In this document: piece by piece, positions 1 to 11,032 of the stretch
Position numbering within the stretch: position 1 is the first letter of the stretch
How the letters are laid out: the number at the start of each line of letters is the position of its first letter
Source of the DNA: Lunularia cruciata
Lineage: Eukaryota > Streptophyta > Marchantiopsida > Lunulariales > Lunulariaceae
Assembly: GCA_948567375.1 (NCBI GenBank)
Contig: OX419759.1
Span: 40,897,493-40,961,492, forward strand
Reading direction: 5' to 3'
DNA length: 64,000 nucleotides
Position numbers and translations under genes: made by a program
Notes under the pieces: model-generated
Databases searched by the model: none
The model's input: only the letters and a program-made list of their open reading frames with translations
Told to the model about the DNA's origin: nothing

Positions 1-584
1 TCCCTCCTTCTGTTGAATTTCTCTCCACTGTCGCTCACTATCTTCGTTAAATCCTCTTCCGCTGATGAGTCTCAAATTCTCTCATGCAGCTAGCTGCCGG
101 GCCCCACTCGGCGGTTCCGGATTTCTCCCCATCCACAAATTCCTCTCCTGTCAAATGTTCATTGATTGCATGCCACCACCAATTTCATCGAGCTTTGCCA
201 ATTACCGGCCGGACACCTTCTCCTCGGCCGGGGACTTTCAGCCGTGAATTTTACCGGGGGAAGAAATATTTTACTCTGCTGGCTGACTGAATGGGCATCG
301 TCCGAGTTCGGCAAGTGGCAGGACAACTGTTTGACACGTAACAGCTTATGTGGGGAATCCTTGTTGTACGACATAGGGTCTGCATTGACTTCACCTTTCT
401 CTACTACAGTACAACACAACCCAGTCACTGGACTTATTCTGACCTTTATTACGCAGGTATGGCCACTTTATCCAAATCGCTACCACCACACCACATGTCA
501 CGTCTCTACTGGTGCGTTATATAAGTTAAGAACTGTTATAGGTTTGCAATGCAAACGCAGATACAATGCAATTACAAATGCTTA
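1..584 (+). other. Possible host exon or exon relic, GC-richer than surroundings
   Basis: This stretch is clearly richer in G+C than the rest of the window and matches no repeat seen elsewhere in it. An ATG at 65 opens a 60-codon frame rich in Ser, Pro and Phe that could resemble an N-terminal targeting peptide. A second frame, from about 166 to 585, has no ATG at its start but stays open for 139 codons. It passes a CAG|GTATG splice-donor-like site at about 457. No domain is recognised and the two frames disagree, so a frameshifted or multi-exon gene edge is only one explanation. The strand is uncertain, because a long open frame also exists on the minus strand (428-159). Confidence 0.25.
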
Positions 585-624
585 GATGCAATATGGCAGA
601 TTTTTCATATCGATACTGTTGGGG

Positions 625-690
625 TAGCCCCATTTTATTTCTTTTGTCCCTCCCTTGTGCCTTCATCAGGTCCTTCCTATCCTTCGTGTT
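625..690 (+). repeat. Family F 3' end fragment, forward orientation
   Basis: The stretch beginning CCCCATTTTATTTCTTTTGTCCC is the reverse complement of the end motif shared by the other F copies at 757, 1,060, 1,363, 21,517 and 30,603. It faces the fragment at 735-830, so two F 3' ends point toward each other with about 60 bp between them. Confidence 0.6.
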
Positions 691-734
691 TGCTATGCGG
701 TCGCCCGTTTGCATGAAGAAAAAAGTCTGACCAC

Positions 735-830
735 ATGGGATAACAAGATAACAAGAAGGATGGGAAGATCCAATCAAGGCTTATGGTAAAATGGGGCAAA
801 GCTCCAATCGTAAGTTGAGTTATCATTCTT
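735..830 (-). repeat. Family F 3' end fragment with an 8-bp tandem tail
   Basis: Contains the GAAGGATGGGAAGA...AAAATGGGGC motif typical of F ends. On the minus strand the end is followed by TTGTTATC repeated twice, which looks like the short simple-repeat tail of a non-LTR retroposon. The copies at 1,053 and 21,517 carry one unit of the same tail. Confidence 0.55.
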
Positions 831-1052
831 TAGTCATTAGTGACTAATATAAAATGACTTGTATGAACTGTTTGTTCAGTTGATCCATAACTTTGCAGTT
901 AGCTTGGTAAAATTCTTTCGTTCTTCCATTATTTCACTGTTCATTAAATGATAAACAATATGCTGTAGTTGAAGTTGAACTACAAAGAAACACTCTTTTG
1001 AGTAATAGAGGAAAAGTACTCATCACATGTATATCTTTTGCTAAAAGGCAAT

Positions 1053-1340
1053 GTATAGGATAACAAGAAGGATGGGAAGACCCAACCAAATATGACGAGG
1101 ATAAAACACAAGAGGTAAAATGGGGCTAAGTCACAATAGTTTAATAGTTTAAGTATGAGAAATCTATCTTACAACACCTAAGATATTTAAGCTATGCAAA
1201 TCATATAGTTTATATACTAATGGAACATCCAAAGACACATCATCTAATGTGATTTTTCTCCTATGGATTATACCAACCAATTCTCTATATAGAGCAATGG
1301 ACACAAAATGGATCTAAAGTAGACTATCAAGTAGGAAAGA
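1053..1340 (-). repeat. Family F copy, 5'-truncated
   Basis: About 290 bp that aligns along its whole length with the start of the longer copy at 1,363 and with 30,603-30,850. The shared blocks include the ACACCTAAGATATTTAAGC and TAGAGCAATGGACACA regions. It has drifted more than those copies and stops before the coding-like part. It sits head to tail with the next copy. Confidence 0.6.
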
Positions 1341-1362
1341 AAAAAAGGCAACCACTTAGAAC

Positions 1363-3175
1363 ACATGAAGGATGGGAAGACCCATCAAGCCGTACAAGGG
1401 AGAGACAAAAGAGGTAAAATGGGACTAGGCCCAAATAGTATCAATATGATAAATTCTGCCCTACCGCACCTAAGATATCCAAGCTATGCAAGTCGTAAGG
1501 TCTACAAACTATGGGAGCATTGGAAGAAGCATCAGCTAGAGTGATTGCTCTCCTATGGATTGCACCCTTTGTAGAGCAATGGGCACACATTGTCCAAAAT
1601 ATGCTACAAAGTATGAGAGTGAGAGTGGTACTTCTTGGCATCTACTATGATAAGCTCTTGCACACTCCTTGAAAAATGTGTCAAATGATGTGTATATCAA
1701 TCCATATAACTCCAAGGCTAGAGGAACAAAGAAGTGACCTTGCTGCTGTAATACCAAGGGTTAGCCATATGATCTAGATGTGAAATTCGGTTTGGTAACT
1801 TCTAGAATGATGTTATACATGATGGTCAAAATAGATCAGATAGAAGTATCACCAAAAGAGTACTTCTACTAATAGGGCAGAAACCGAAATAGACTTGAGA
1901 ACCTTAGAACCAATAGCTAGACATATGATTTAAAGGTGAGAATTGGTTTGGTAACATTTGGAAGGATGTTACACATGATGGACTAAACAGATCAGAAAGA
2001 GTTATCACCAAAAGGGGACTTCTACTAATAGAGTAGGAACCAAAATATGCCTGAAATCTTTGAAGGCAATTTTGGAGGCCTAAACGGATGAATTAGGCCT
2101 AAAAAATGTGCAGACCCCCCTCCCCCCAAATGAGGAAAGGATGGCCTTCACCCCCTCTCCCTGATTTGTCTCATCGAGAGCTTTCCAACGGTACCTTACT
2201 CATGTGATTCTGAGATTCCTACAGGAAGATTCCCTAAAAGATTCCTTCCGGTCAAAGCTTGTTTGACCAACCAGATAGGACCTAGACTAGACAGGTCACC
2301 CATCCAAGTAAGTAATCCAAGGGTGGAGCTTGCTGACATGTCATCTATTTGTGTCCCTAATCCTATGGTGGAGCTTCCTTGGAGGAGATCCTCTTTGTCT
2401 ATATAATAAAGAGAAGGTGCTCCCTTGGGGCATCGAATGTTTGAGTGTGCAATCTGTGTTTTCTCTCTTCTCTTGTCCTCGGAGTATTACAGCTGCATAT
2501 CCCTATACTAGAGACCTTGCATGCTACTGCTCCGCTCATCTCTCCGTCCATCCAAGAGGATGAGTAATCACTCCCTCCAAAAATGCATCACGCATAAGGT
2601 CTATAACCACAACATCTGCCACTATCGCTTGATCATCTTAGACCAAGTACAAGTATGCTCTAACACATGTCATCTGCAAAGAATATGAATGCTCCCTCCA
2701 AGCAAGGTATCCACTCTCTCAGGCCATAGCAAACATTATATCCCTGATGGCATGATGGGTAGCTATCCTTTGTCCTCCATAAGGACATTGTGTCATATGG
2801 ACCATTGCTTCATCTAGTGTAGAACCACACTCACAAGTGAGTAACAAAGATTCAAACAGGTGGACCAAACCTAGGCGGAACCTCATCGTTGTAGAGAAAG
2901 TGGCTAGTGCAAGTGAGAATGCCCTAATGCATGATCAAGCTAGATCCAAGAGCATACATCCTTGCCAGGGCAAGAGCAAAGACATGCTCTAGTGGCTGGA
3001 AGAATGGACGAGTCAACTAAGAGAGAATGAGGTATATGTTGATATTGTTGCTCCATTGAGGAAGATTGAAAAACCCTTGGTCCAATCTGATGGTAGTGAA
3101 GCAAAGGATGGAAGGTCCTCCCATGCCCATGGAGATAGACCATCTCTCATATGTCACAATAACACTTGGAGAGAA
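1363..3175 (-). mobile_element. Family F copy 1, probable non-LTR retroposon, interrupted by solo LTR E1
   Basis: Two pieces (1,363-1,746 and 2,492-3,175) align continuously with 30,603-31,660, where the insertion is absent. Read on the minus strand, 1,757-1,536 encodes FVPLALELYG, a spacer, then QCVPIALQRVQS. The second copy encodes FVPPALELYG and RQRVSIALQ at the same places, so conservation lies in the minus-strand protein. This looks to me like the C-terminal end of a LINE-type polyprotein, but that assignment is from memory of such tails and is tentative. The shared ends with variable 5' truncation among six copies also fit a non-LTR element whose 3' end lies at the low coordinate. Stops and frameshifts make it non-functional. 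Confidence 0.5.
1747..2491 (+). mobile_element. Solo LTR E1, with 5-bp target duplication GCTGC
   Basis: Begins TGTAATACC and ends GTATTACA, giving canonical TG...CA ends with a short inverted repeat. It is flanked by GCTGC at 1,742-1,746 and 2,492-2,496. The homologous empty site at about 30,976 reads through without the insert, which confirms the boundaries. The LTR contains an internal direct duplication of about 155 bp (first unit from 1,747, second from about 1,905). A TATA-like TCTATATAATAAA lies near 2,398. No internal element domain is present, so it is a product of LTR-LTR recombination. It is nearly identical to E4. Confidence 0.93.
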
Positions 3176-3377
3176 AAGGATCTCTCCTCCACCTTGGTCA
3201 CATAAGTCTCCAAAACTAGCCCATTAGCAACCACAAAATAAGAGGAAAGTAGGTGTCAAGAAAGCCTAAATACCCAAAAGTGCTATAGGTATAATCTCCT
3301 CCATAGATAGGCCTATCCCTTTGCATGAGATTGGTAAATTTTCATCTACATGCCAAATCCCTTGTCACATACTCAAA
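3176..3377. other. No feature seen
   Basis: Short AT-rich stretch between the F copy and the left end of element A1. No open frame or repeat match was found within the window. Confidence 0.4.
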
Positions 3378-3812
3378 TGTCATGCCATTTGTAGTGTTGT
3401 ACCTAGTTTGCTTGGATTCTAGAGTAGTAGTGTTGGTAGTTAGGAGTATTTTTATAGTTACTCATAGACTACTTATTGACAATCAAATTTTGTGTTCATG
3501 GTACTAACTACATGGTGAGGCTCACCGTCACTTGCACTGTTCGCACCATTGGATGTGTCGTCAACGGGACCATTACGGTTGGAGATTAGAGGGTATACTT
3601 TTGAAGTGCAGCTCCTGAGAGCTCACTTCTCTGATTAACCTTTGAGTTCCTAGCTATGGTGGATAGAGGTTGGCGAGCGTCACTTGGATTCTCTTAGCTA
3701 GAGTGGGTGTGGCTTGACTGTAATTAGTACCCAATTGTTGGTAGATTATTAAGTTATAGATCAAATACTGATATGATTGAGTGTGATTCAAGTTGTGTGA
3801 ACAAATTGATTA
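3378..3812 (+). repeat. LTR-like terminal repeat of element A1
   Basis: About 435 bp that aligns with 35,813-35,978 and with 48,630-49,060 of A2. Shared blocks include GGATTCTAGAGTAGTAGTGTTGG and GAGCTCACTTCTCTGAT. Similarity ends near 3,812, so the 3' part of the LTR is either replaced or has diverged beyond recognition in this copy. Confidence 0.7.
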
Positions 3813-5257
3813 TATCAGAGAAGTGAAGTTAAGGGGAAATTGGGTGTAGGAATTATGAGTGTTGGTGGTATTTCCAAGCCTTGCTAATCATTGGTAGCTT
3901 GATTGTGGACCAAATTTTCCCTAAGAGTGATTGTGTGCACCAAGTCTTTGAATTAACGCAGATTTCACAATGAGGCAGACGGTGTGCAGAAGTGCTGGCC
4001 AATTTTTGCTGAGTAGACAATCAATTTTGAGCAGTGGTGTTTGTTTTGAGCTCAAGAGGTGAAAGTAGGACCAATCTGGTGCAATTGAGCTCAAAGGACA
4101 AAATTGAAGGTGGAGTTGTGAACCATTCACTCAAATTTGTGATTTGGAGAACCCTATCATTTCAATTTGGCTCGAGTGGAGAGTTAGTGGAGGATTTGAA
4201 GGTCAACCAACTTTAGGGAATTAGATCAAATTTTATGTCAAATTTTGGCTTTAGTTGGAGGAGCTTGGCCAGATTTGGAGGAGTTTTGCCAAATTTGGAG
4301 ACGGTTCAAATTGGTAAGAAGAAAGGCTTCATTTGGAGTTTACCTCAAATTTTGGCTTAAGTTGGAGTAGCTTGGCCAGACTTGGAAGAGTTTTTCCAGA
4401 TTTGGAGAGGGTTCAAAGTGGGAAGAAGAAAGGACTCATTTGGCTAAATTTTGGCATTTAGAGGCTTCAAGGCATAGGGTTGTGGGTTATGAGAGGCTAT
4501 GAAGGCCAAACAAGCCAAGGGGAGGCTAGCTAGTTTAGAGTAGTTTTTGGTCATTGTTTGGTAAAATTTGCCCACCTTGTTAGATTGTGTGCAACAAGGT
4601 TTGACCCCTAGATCTTTGGTTCCTAGATTGATGCCCTAGCCAATTGGTCCACCCTCACTTGTTATCCTAGTGACTATTCCACTATTCTCTATAAACTTGT
4701 AGCTTTTGCTAAGAGATACAGTTTGATTTTATTCTTGGTGATCTTGCTAGCTTAAGAAGTAGATAATTCTTATTATATCAAATGCCAAATGGTGGTAGAG
4801 TCAATCTAATGTTGATTCATGATATGGAGGGTTTTTTTAGATTTCTTATGATTGGAGAATCACAAGAAATCTTCATGGGGAATCTTTATGAGAAACATTG
4901 TGCACAAATAGGAAGTAGAGAATGGAGGATCTTCCTCTTCCATTCTCTAGTTCTTGTTTTTGCACCATGTTTGTATGAGGTGCACTTACTTTAGAGCATT
5001 GGTGCTCTAGTGTGCTCTTGATAGTTAGGATGTAGTGATGACCAATCGGACTACTTATGTTTCTCTCTAGTGAGGTAGGAAGTGATGACTTGCAGACTGT
5101 GAGAGTGCATGTTGTGATGGTAGGTTACAAGTTTCCTTTTCCCTTAGTGTAGTTGTTGTAGTTAGAGCTACATTAGTGGGTGACATTTTGTTGGCACTTA
5201 GTAGGGTACTTGTGGTGGTTACAATTGCGGGTTGCAGTTTTTGGTTACTTTGTCACG
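3813..5257 (+). other. Non-coding leader of A1, with a tandem duplication
   Basis: No convincing coding region. Positions 4,239-4,345 and 4,346-4,447 are a tandem duplication with a period of about 107 bp, with CAAATTTTGGCTT starting each unit. Further on, CTCTATAAACTTGTAGC near 4,690 resembles a promoter or leader region. It may be LTR and 5' leader, or a separate old insertion. Confidence 0.4.
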
Positions 5258-6860
5258 ATGGAGTTCTTTGTGGATTCTAGAGGAGATAACATTGCAATAC
5301 ATAATGGGTTTACTCAGAGTAGTGCTTGGTATCAGCCTATATCTCAGGTCCCAATGAGGGAGGAGATTAACTCTTAGTTGGAGTTTATTCAATTGAGAAT
5401 GCACTTGGTGTGTCTGAACCATTGTTGTTGGACATGGACAAGATTTATGGGGCCTCCAAAGGCCCCAAGCGTTACTCTAGTACGATGGGTACCATTTGAG
5501 TCAAATGATTTTATCCAAGAGTTTGATAGTTGGTGTGATCTACAATAGATGCGGAACCCAACTTTGTTTACACTCTTCATGGCATGGAAGGGGTTATTTT
5601 AGTATTTGGAGTGTCTCCTAATGGAAAACTACCATGAGTTCAAGAGAGCTCACTTAGAGGAGATTGAGCTCTGGAGACAATATTAGTCTCCAAATTATAT
5701 CTCCATCACTTTAGATCGGCAATACTCACAAGTTCTAGCTCTAGTAGCATTGGTGAATCTCTTGGAGATGGTGCTACTATGAGTGGAGGTACTACTACAT
5801 GAGGTGGAGTAGTACCGGGGTTTAACTCCGTGGTATAGTTCTTCTAGTGTTTGAGGCAAAACTACCAGGGAGTGCGGACTAACAAGTTGAAGAGCTTGCA
5901 AGAGTTCCAACAAAAGGTTAGAGAGAGCTTGCACAAGGCATACACTTGTATGAGACAGCTAATCAATTTTACTAGGAAGTTACTAAGGCCTATACAGTCC
6001 AATTTTAGTATGGATACTAGACAAGGGATTGTGATGTAGAGTATGTGGTGCAGCATTGTTACATGCTACTTCATCTACTTTAATAGTGGTCTTTGGTTTC
6101 GTTGAGCATATTGAGCTCAACATAGTGGAAGAGAGAGTGGTGACATCTGGATTTAGTAAAGAGACCTCATCCATAGCGGTTACTTCTTCTAGAGTGTAGT
6201 AGAATACACCCCATGCCATGTTGGTTTTTGAGGATAGGATGGACAGCCCAGATCCTATAGAGCAAGTGGAGGTCTTATTGTAGCTAGATCCTTACCATCA
6301 ATTTTTGGTTAGTAGCAACCAGTGAGTAGTGGTGTTGCTTGTTGGACTTATGGTGGACCTCATCATAGGAGAGAGTGCACTTAGGGTAGTGGACCTGATA
6401 CCTTTGGTGCATCACAGCTAGCATAGAGATAGTGTGAGCATTGCCACAGGTTTGGTCACACTAGTGACCATTGCTTTGACCTACACCTAGAGTTACGGAG
6501 TGGGAAGGGTGCTATGGTAGGTGGTAGAGGAGCTCCATGTCATGGAGGACAAGGTGGTAGAGATGGTGGTAAAGGATCCACACCTTGTAGGAGTGCAGTA
6601 CCTACCCTTACTTTTGATATAGCCATGGCCACTCAGATAGAGCAATTGGAGCAAAGATTGGCTATCATGGCCATAGCTTAGAGGAGATTAGATTTGGGTG
6701 TTGAGACTTCCACCTCATATGTTGGTGATAGAGACATCTTGGACTTCATGTGTAGAGCAACACATATGAGTGCATCTATTGCAATGACTAGGAGTGCAAT
6801 ACATGCTCCAAAGCCTAGAGGACCATCAGTGGAGTTGGACCCACAAAGAGGAGAAGTTGG
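5258..6860 (+). pseudogene. Gag-like polyprotein relic of A1, with a CCHC zinc knuckle
   Basis: The relic of a structural (capsid/nucleocapsid) polyprotein that would coat the element's RNA in cytoplasmic particles. Translation from ATG 5,258 is interrupted by many stops and frameshifts, but runs parallel to the A2 gag (35,979-36,800). The second zinc knuckle at 6,433-6,474 keeps the Cx2Cx4Hx4C pattern (CEHCHRFGHT...). In the first, starting at 6,340, one Cys has become Tyr (CWTYGG against CWTCGG in A2). The Gly-rich tail after the knuckles is shared with A2. Assignment is by homology to A2 plus the zinc knuckle, and the start codon is inferred from the in-frame ATG. Confidence 0.65.
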
Positions 6861-7729
6861 TAGATAGGTCAGACTTCCCTAGTCTTTTACACTCTTTGAG
6901 GCATTGCAAATGACATCCATGGCTACTAAACATCTTAGTGCAAGTGTGATAGGTAGTGATGGTGTGCATGATAGACTACCTATTAGTCAACCACCTATTA
7001 TTACACCAATTGAGTCTAGCTTGATGTTGGGGGTGGCTCACTCAATGATGCGCTTTCCACTATTCTCAGCCAATGACATGTTTACATTGAAAGTTGATCC
7101 AACCCCAGTGTTCTGATTGGTTGCCACACTTTGTGAGAGTAGGAATGATGTGGTTCTTGCTTCTAGAGCAAAGGTGGTTGATAGTGGAGTTGACTTGTTT
7201 GAGGAGCATGGAATCTGCTCAATGACCAGTGGTTTATGGCAAGCAATAGCAGCTAGATTGGAGGAATTACTAGCTAGACATGCCTTTGAGCAAGTGTGGT
7301 TTACACTTGGGGTTGTCCTATTGGATAACCAAAGGGGATTTTTTTTGGTGTGACCTTTAGGGAAGCTCTATACACCATAGAGGGTCTTCTTAGAATTTGG
7401 TGCACAACCTCTTATGTTGGGGAAGGTTGTAGTTGTCAATGCAAAGTTGTGGAAGATTGATGTGGACATGTGTTCATTTTAAATCTAGACATCTCTATGG
7501 GGTGGTTCTACACAATACATCATATGTGGAGAGCTTGTTGTTCAGATTCAACCCGATCATCCAATTGGTAGCTCTATGGTGAGAGCTCATGCCATTGCAA
7601 CCGTAGTTGAGTCATATGATGTGTTAGTTGGGATAGCAATTTTATACCCCATGGGCTTCAATATTGACTATTAGGAGGAGATAATGTCCTATAGACCAAG
7701 TTGGCAATCAGGTGAGGTATGAGTATGTT
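6861..7729 (+). pseudogene. Protease-region relic of A1
   Basis: Broken frames between 6,904 and 7,700 correspond to 37,080-37,930 of A2, with matching blocks such as VVDSGVDL and GLWQ/GLCQ and the LLDNQRG segment. In A2 this region carries a retropepsin-like LLDSSAQPLMLGK stretch. Here the equivalent lies around 7,385-7,420 and is shifted and degraded. The relic is cut at 7,729 by the insertion of element B and continues at 15,034. Confidence 0.5.
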
Positions 7730-8066
7730 TGTGAGCCGGCCTGTCTCTCACTTAGGATGAACCTCTAATGGCTATTCTGGTAGCGCACCATGGACTAAGA
7801 AGGCAAAGAACCTCAACTCCATCATACTCCTCCAAGGTTAACACTCCAAGACTCAAGACATTGTTCACTAGAGAACTCAATGAGAGAGATAGTTGCAAAT
7901 GAAAGGATGATAAGTACCTCTTCACCCTTAGTTTATTTACTTGTGAAATAGTTATGCACCAAAGTTACTAATTACTAGAGTAACTCAAGTTACTAGGCTA
8001 AAATTCAAGTAAAGTCAAAAAGTATAAAGGAATATCTATCCACATGGGCATATTTCACTAAGTATG
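7730..8066 (-). repeat. 3' LTR of element B, truncated by deletion
   Basis: Matches 14,346-14,680 base for base with few changes, including TGTGAGCCGGC at the end. It then stops at about 8,066, leaving only the last half of the 690-bp LTR. The missing part includes the LTR start, the polypurine tract and the end of the integrase, so one deletion removed them all. Confidence 0.8.
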
Positions 8067-8092
8067 TTACACTAAGTTTGATTCTATTCAAT

Positions 8093-9184
8093 TCAAGAGA
8101 ACATGTAATCAAACATTACCCAATCACCTTCTTTGAAAGGCTCCACTTTCTTCTTGCCTTGCCTCTTGTCATAGCTTTCCTTTTGTTTCCTTTGGGCTTG
8201 CTCCACTTGAACCATAACAACTGCTCTTGCTTCTTTCAATTCCATGAGTTGATCCTTCCTTGACTTCTCTGCATCACCTCCTTGTGCTTTCTTCAATCTC
8301 CTATGGATGCTTTGGAAGGTAGGAAGATCAAAGTGAATAGGTAAGGTAGACTCAATACCATATACCAATTGAAATAGAGAATCTCTGGTGGAAGTCTTCA
8401 TGGTTGTCCTATACTCCCACAAAATTGCATGAACCTTCTTGTCTCAATGATGTTTAGCTCCCTCCATTTCTGCATCTTTGGCCAACATCATGCACAAGGT
8501 CTGATTGGTTCTCTCTACAAAGCCATTGGAATTTGGCTTATAGGATGTAGTTACTCTATGTGTGATAGAGAGAATGTCGTAGCATAGCTATAGTAATGCT
8601 TCTTGTAAACTCTCCTCCTCTATCAGAAACCAACTCCAAAGGGCATCCAAACCTAGTTGCAATGCATTCATAAAGAAATTTACCCATTTCATCTTCATTC
8701 TTGTCCTCAATGGTCTAGCCTCAACCCACTTGGTAAGGTAATCAGTAACTACCACAATGTATTGATTTTTCCTTGATGTTCTATTGAGAGGACCTAGAAA
8801 ATCAATTCCCCACTTCTCAAAAGGTCCTGGTTATAGAATTGATCTAAGTGATGGAGTGGATGTAGACTTTCTAGCAAAAGCTTGACAAACATGACAAGTT
8901 CTACAATAATCAAGACAATTCTTGAAAATCCCTCTCCAATGGTAACATGCATCTAGAATCTTGAAAGCAATCACCTTTCCTACAAAGTGTCCTCCACACA
9001 CTAAACCTTCATGAAACTCCTTTATGAGAAGGATAGACTCTTCCTTACCCATTGCTCTTTGAAGTAGACCATTTGCTCCTTGGTGAAAAAGAATATCTTC
9101 CTCCATTGTGTAAGGTCTAGATCTTGCTACAAGGGCCTTCCTCTCCCTAGCATGCATCTCTTCTAGATAGTTACCTCTTGTCAC
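8093..9184 (-). pseudogene. Integrase relic of element B
   Basis: Integrase inserts element cDNA into chromosomes. The N-terminal zinc-binding module is readable on the minus strand at 9,184-8,831: a degraded first His (EFHEGLVCGGHFV), then DYCRTCHVCQAFARK with the CxxC pair. The catalytic core, about 8,830-8,430, is scrambled by stops and frameshifts. The C-terminal part at 8,422-8,093 is open and contains YGIESTLPIHFDLPT and a GDWV motif before the deletion junction. The protein is inactive as it stands. Confidence 0.75.
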
Positions 9185-9842
9185 AAATCCACAATCTCCT
9201 TACACTCCATTGGAACCTCTTGAGTGACTGAGATTATCATGAGCTCCTCATCCGGGAAGGAATCACCCATTGGCTCATCTCCATCATGATTATAGGTCCT
9301 AGATAACAAATCAACATTTGCATGTTTCTTTCCTGGCCTATCCTCAATGGTGTAGTCATACTCAGACAAGAGTATCATCCACCTTGCTAGCCTCCCTTCT
9401 ACATGAGGCTTGTTGAAGATGTACTTCAAAGCCTTGTGATCCGTGACAATTGTGGCTTTCCCTCCAATCAAGTAATGTCTAGACCAAAGATCACTGCCAA
9501 CCCTTCTCTCTTTGTGACAAAATAGTTCTTTTCTGTTGAAACCATCTGCCTACTAGCATAAGCTATTGGATGATCATGCCCATCTTGGTCTTATTGACTA
9601 AGAGTGCATCCTATAGCTACATTAGAAGCATCAGTTTAGAGATTGAAAGGATTACTCCAATGAGATTTAGCAAGAATTGGAGCTACAATAAGGGATTGCT
9701 TGAGCTCCTCAAAAGCTTTGAGAGCCTCCTTGTCTCCCAAAATCACCATATAATCTACACTCTTCTTCATGTAGATGGTCAATGCATAAGCCTTGTTGGA
9801 AAATGATAAGATGAACCTCCTATAGTACCCAACCATCCCCAA
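9181..9842 (-). pseudogene. RNase H region relic of element B
   Basis: RNase H degrades the RNA strand during reverse transcription. The frame at 9,842-9,636 begins GMVGYYRRFI, the usual link between reverse transcriptase and RNase H. The frame at 9,471-9,181 holds VTDHKALKYIFNKP, GRLARWMILLSEYDY and RPGKKHANVDLLSR, characteristic of Ty3/gypsy RNase H. The catalytic centre between the two frames is disrupted. Confidence 0.78.
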
Positions 9843-9848
9843 GAATTA

Positions 9849-10866
9849 TCATAACTTTATCAAGCTTGAAGGGAATGGAAGGTCTGAGATTTTCCTCACC
9901 TTCTCAAGATCAACTGCTATTCCATCTTTGGAGATGATGTGCCCCAAAAGTAGACCTTCTTCACATCCAAAAATACACTTCTTTGGGTTGAGTGATACAT
10001 TTGCCTCATCCAAGTGTTGCAAGACCTTGATTAAGTGCTCAAAGTGCTCCTCCTTGCTCCCATAAACACAAAAGTCATAAATGAAGTCTCTCACAAATTT
10101 CCCAATGAAATTTTCAAATACCTTGTTCATAAACCATTAGAATGTGGTGGGAGCATTGCAAAGCCCAAAAGGCATGACCTTGAAAGCATAAGTTCCCCAA
10201 GGTGTGGTGAATGTGGTGAGTTGTTGATGCTCTGGTGCAATCTTGATTTGGTTATACCCACTATAACCATCTCCAAAATTGTACCCCTCATGACCTACAA
10301 CCTCCTCCAAGATCTCATCAATGAATGGCAAAGGGTAATAGTCCTTCTTAGTAACAACATTAAGCTTCTTGTAATCTACACATACCCAAAGCTTGCCATT
10401 CTTTTTCTTCACAATCACAATGGGAGACACCCATTCCAAATTCTCCACCTCAAAGATAAATCCGTCCTCCTTGAGCTTATCAATCTACTCCTTCACCACC
10501 AAAGAAAGATATTGGTGGGCTAATGCGGTGTTGCTTTTGGTGGATTGGTCTTGCATGTGACTCCACCTCTATCTTGTGCTCCTCCAAGGTGACTTCCTTC
10601 AAATCATTGTAACTAATAGCAAACACATGGATAGACTTGTGGAAAATCTCCTCAAATCTCACCTTCTCCTCCTTGGTAACATTTGGGCCATACTTGAGAA
10701 TAGATAACCTCCTCTCTATCTCCTCAAGTGTCAATGGTGATTTATTTGGGTCCTTCAAAACCTCTAGATTATGTGCAAAATCCTTAATACACAAGGTGTA
10801 CACATCTGAATCAGATTCAGATTCATCCTCCTCCGTAGAAGTATCCTCTTTCATGCTTGTGTCCAC
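9849..10866 (-). pseudogene. Reverse transcriptase relic of element B
   Basis: The polymerase that copies element RNA into DNA. The frame at 10,448-10,137 shows VSPIVIVKKKNGKLWVCVDY, then GYSGYNQI with the first catalytic Asp in DGYSGYNQ, and the fingerprint MPFGLCNAPTTF. The frame at 10,130-9,849 carries FIYDFCVYG where an active enzyme has a DD pair, so one catalytic Asp reads Tyr. LLGHIISKDGI follows. The upstream acidic segment 10,866-10,480 links protease to the polymerase. Two frame changes split the gene. Confidence 0.85.
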
Positions 10867-11032
10867 ACCTGAAGCTCCTTCTTCAAAATCTGATTCCCAA
10901 TAATCAAAGATGGTGTATCTGAATGTTTAGTGTTGGTGGTGTTAGTCACAAGAACTTTCACTTTATGGTTTGATGGCCAATCCTCAAGTACTCTTTGTAC
11001 CATCAATAAGTTGTGTGTGCTGCTCTCAACCA

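Noticed and set aside
166-585. 139-codon frame as a complete gene
   Set aside because: It has no ATG start, no domain, and competes with frames on both strands; kept only as a possible exon.
625-800. Facing F ends as terminal inverted repeats of a MITE
   Set aside because: The other F ends occur singly with variable truncation and a tail, which fits retroposon 3' ends better.
5326-5337. TTGGTATCAGCC as the primer-binding site of A1
   Set aside because: It lies inside the gag frame opened by ATG 5,258 (SSAWYQPISQ) and does not follow an LTR end.
10035-10523. 162-codon plus-strand frame
   Set aside because: Antisense to the B reverse transcriptase, whose motifs are on the minus strand.
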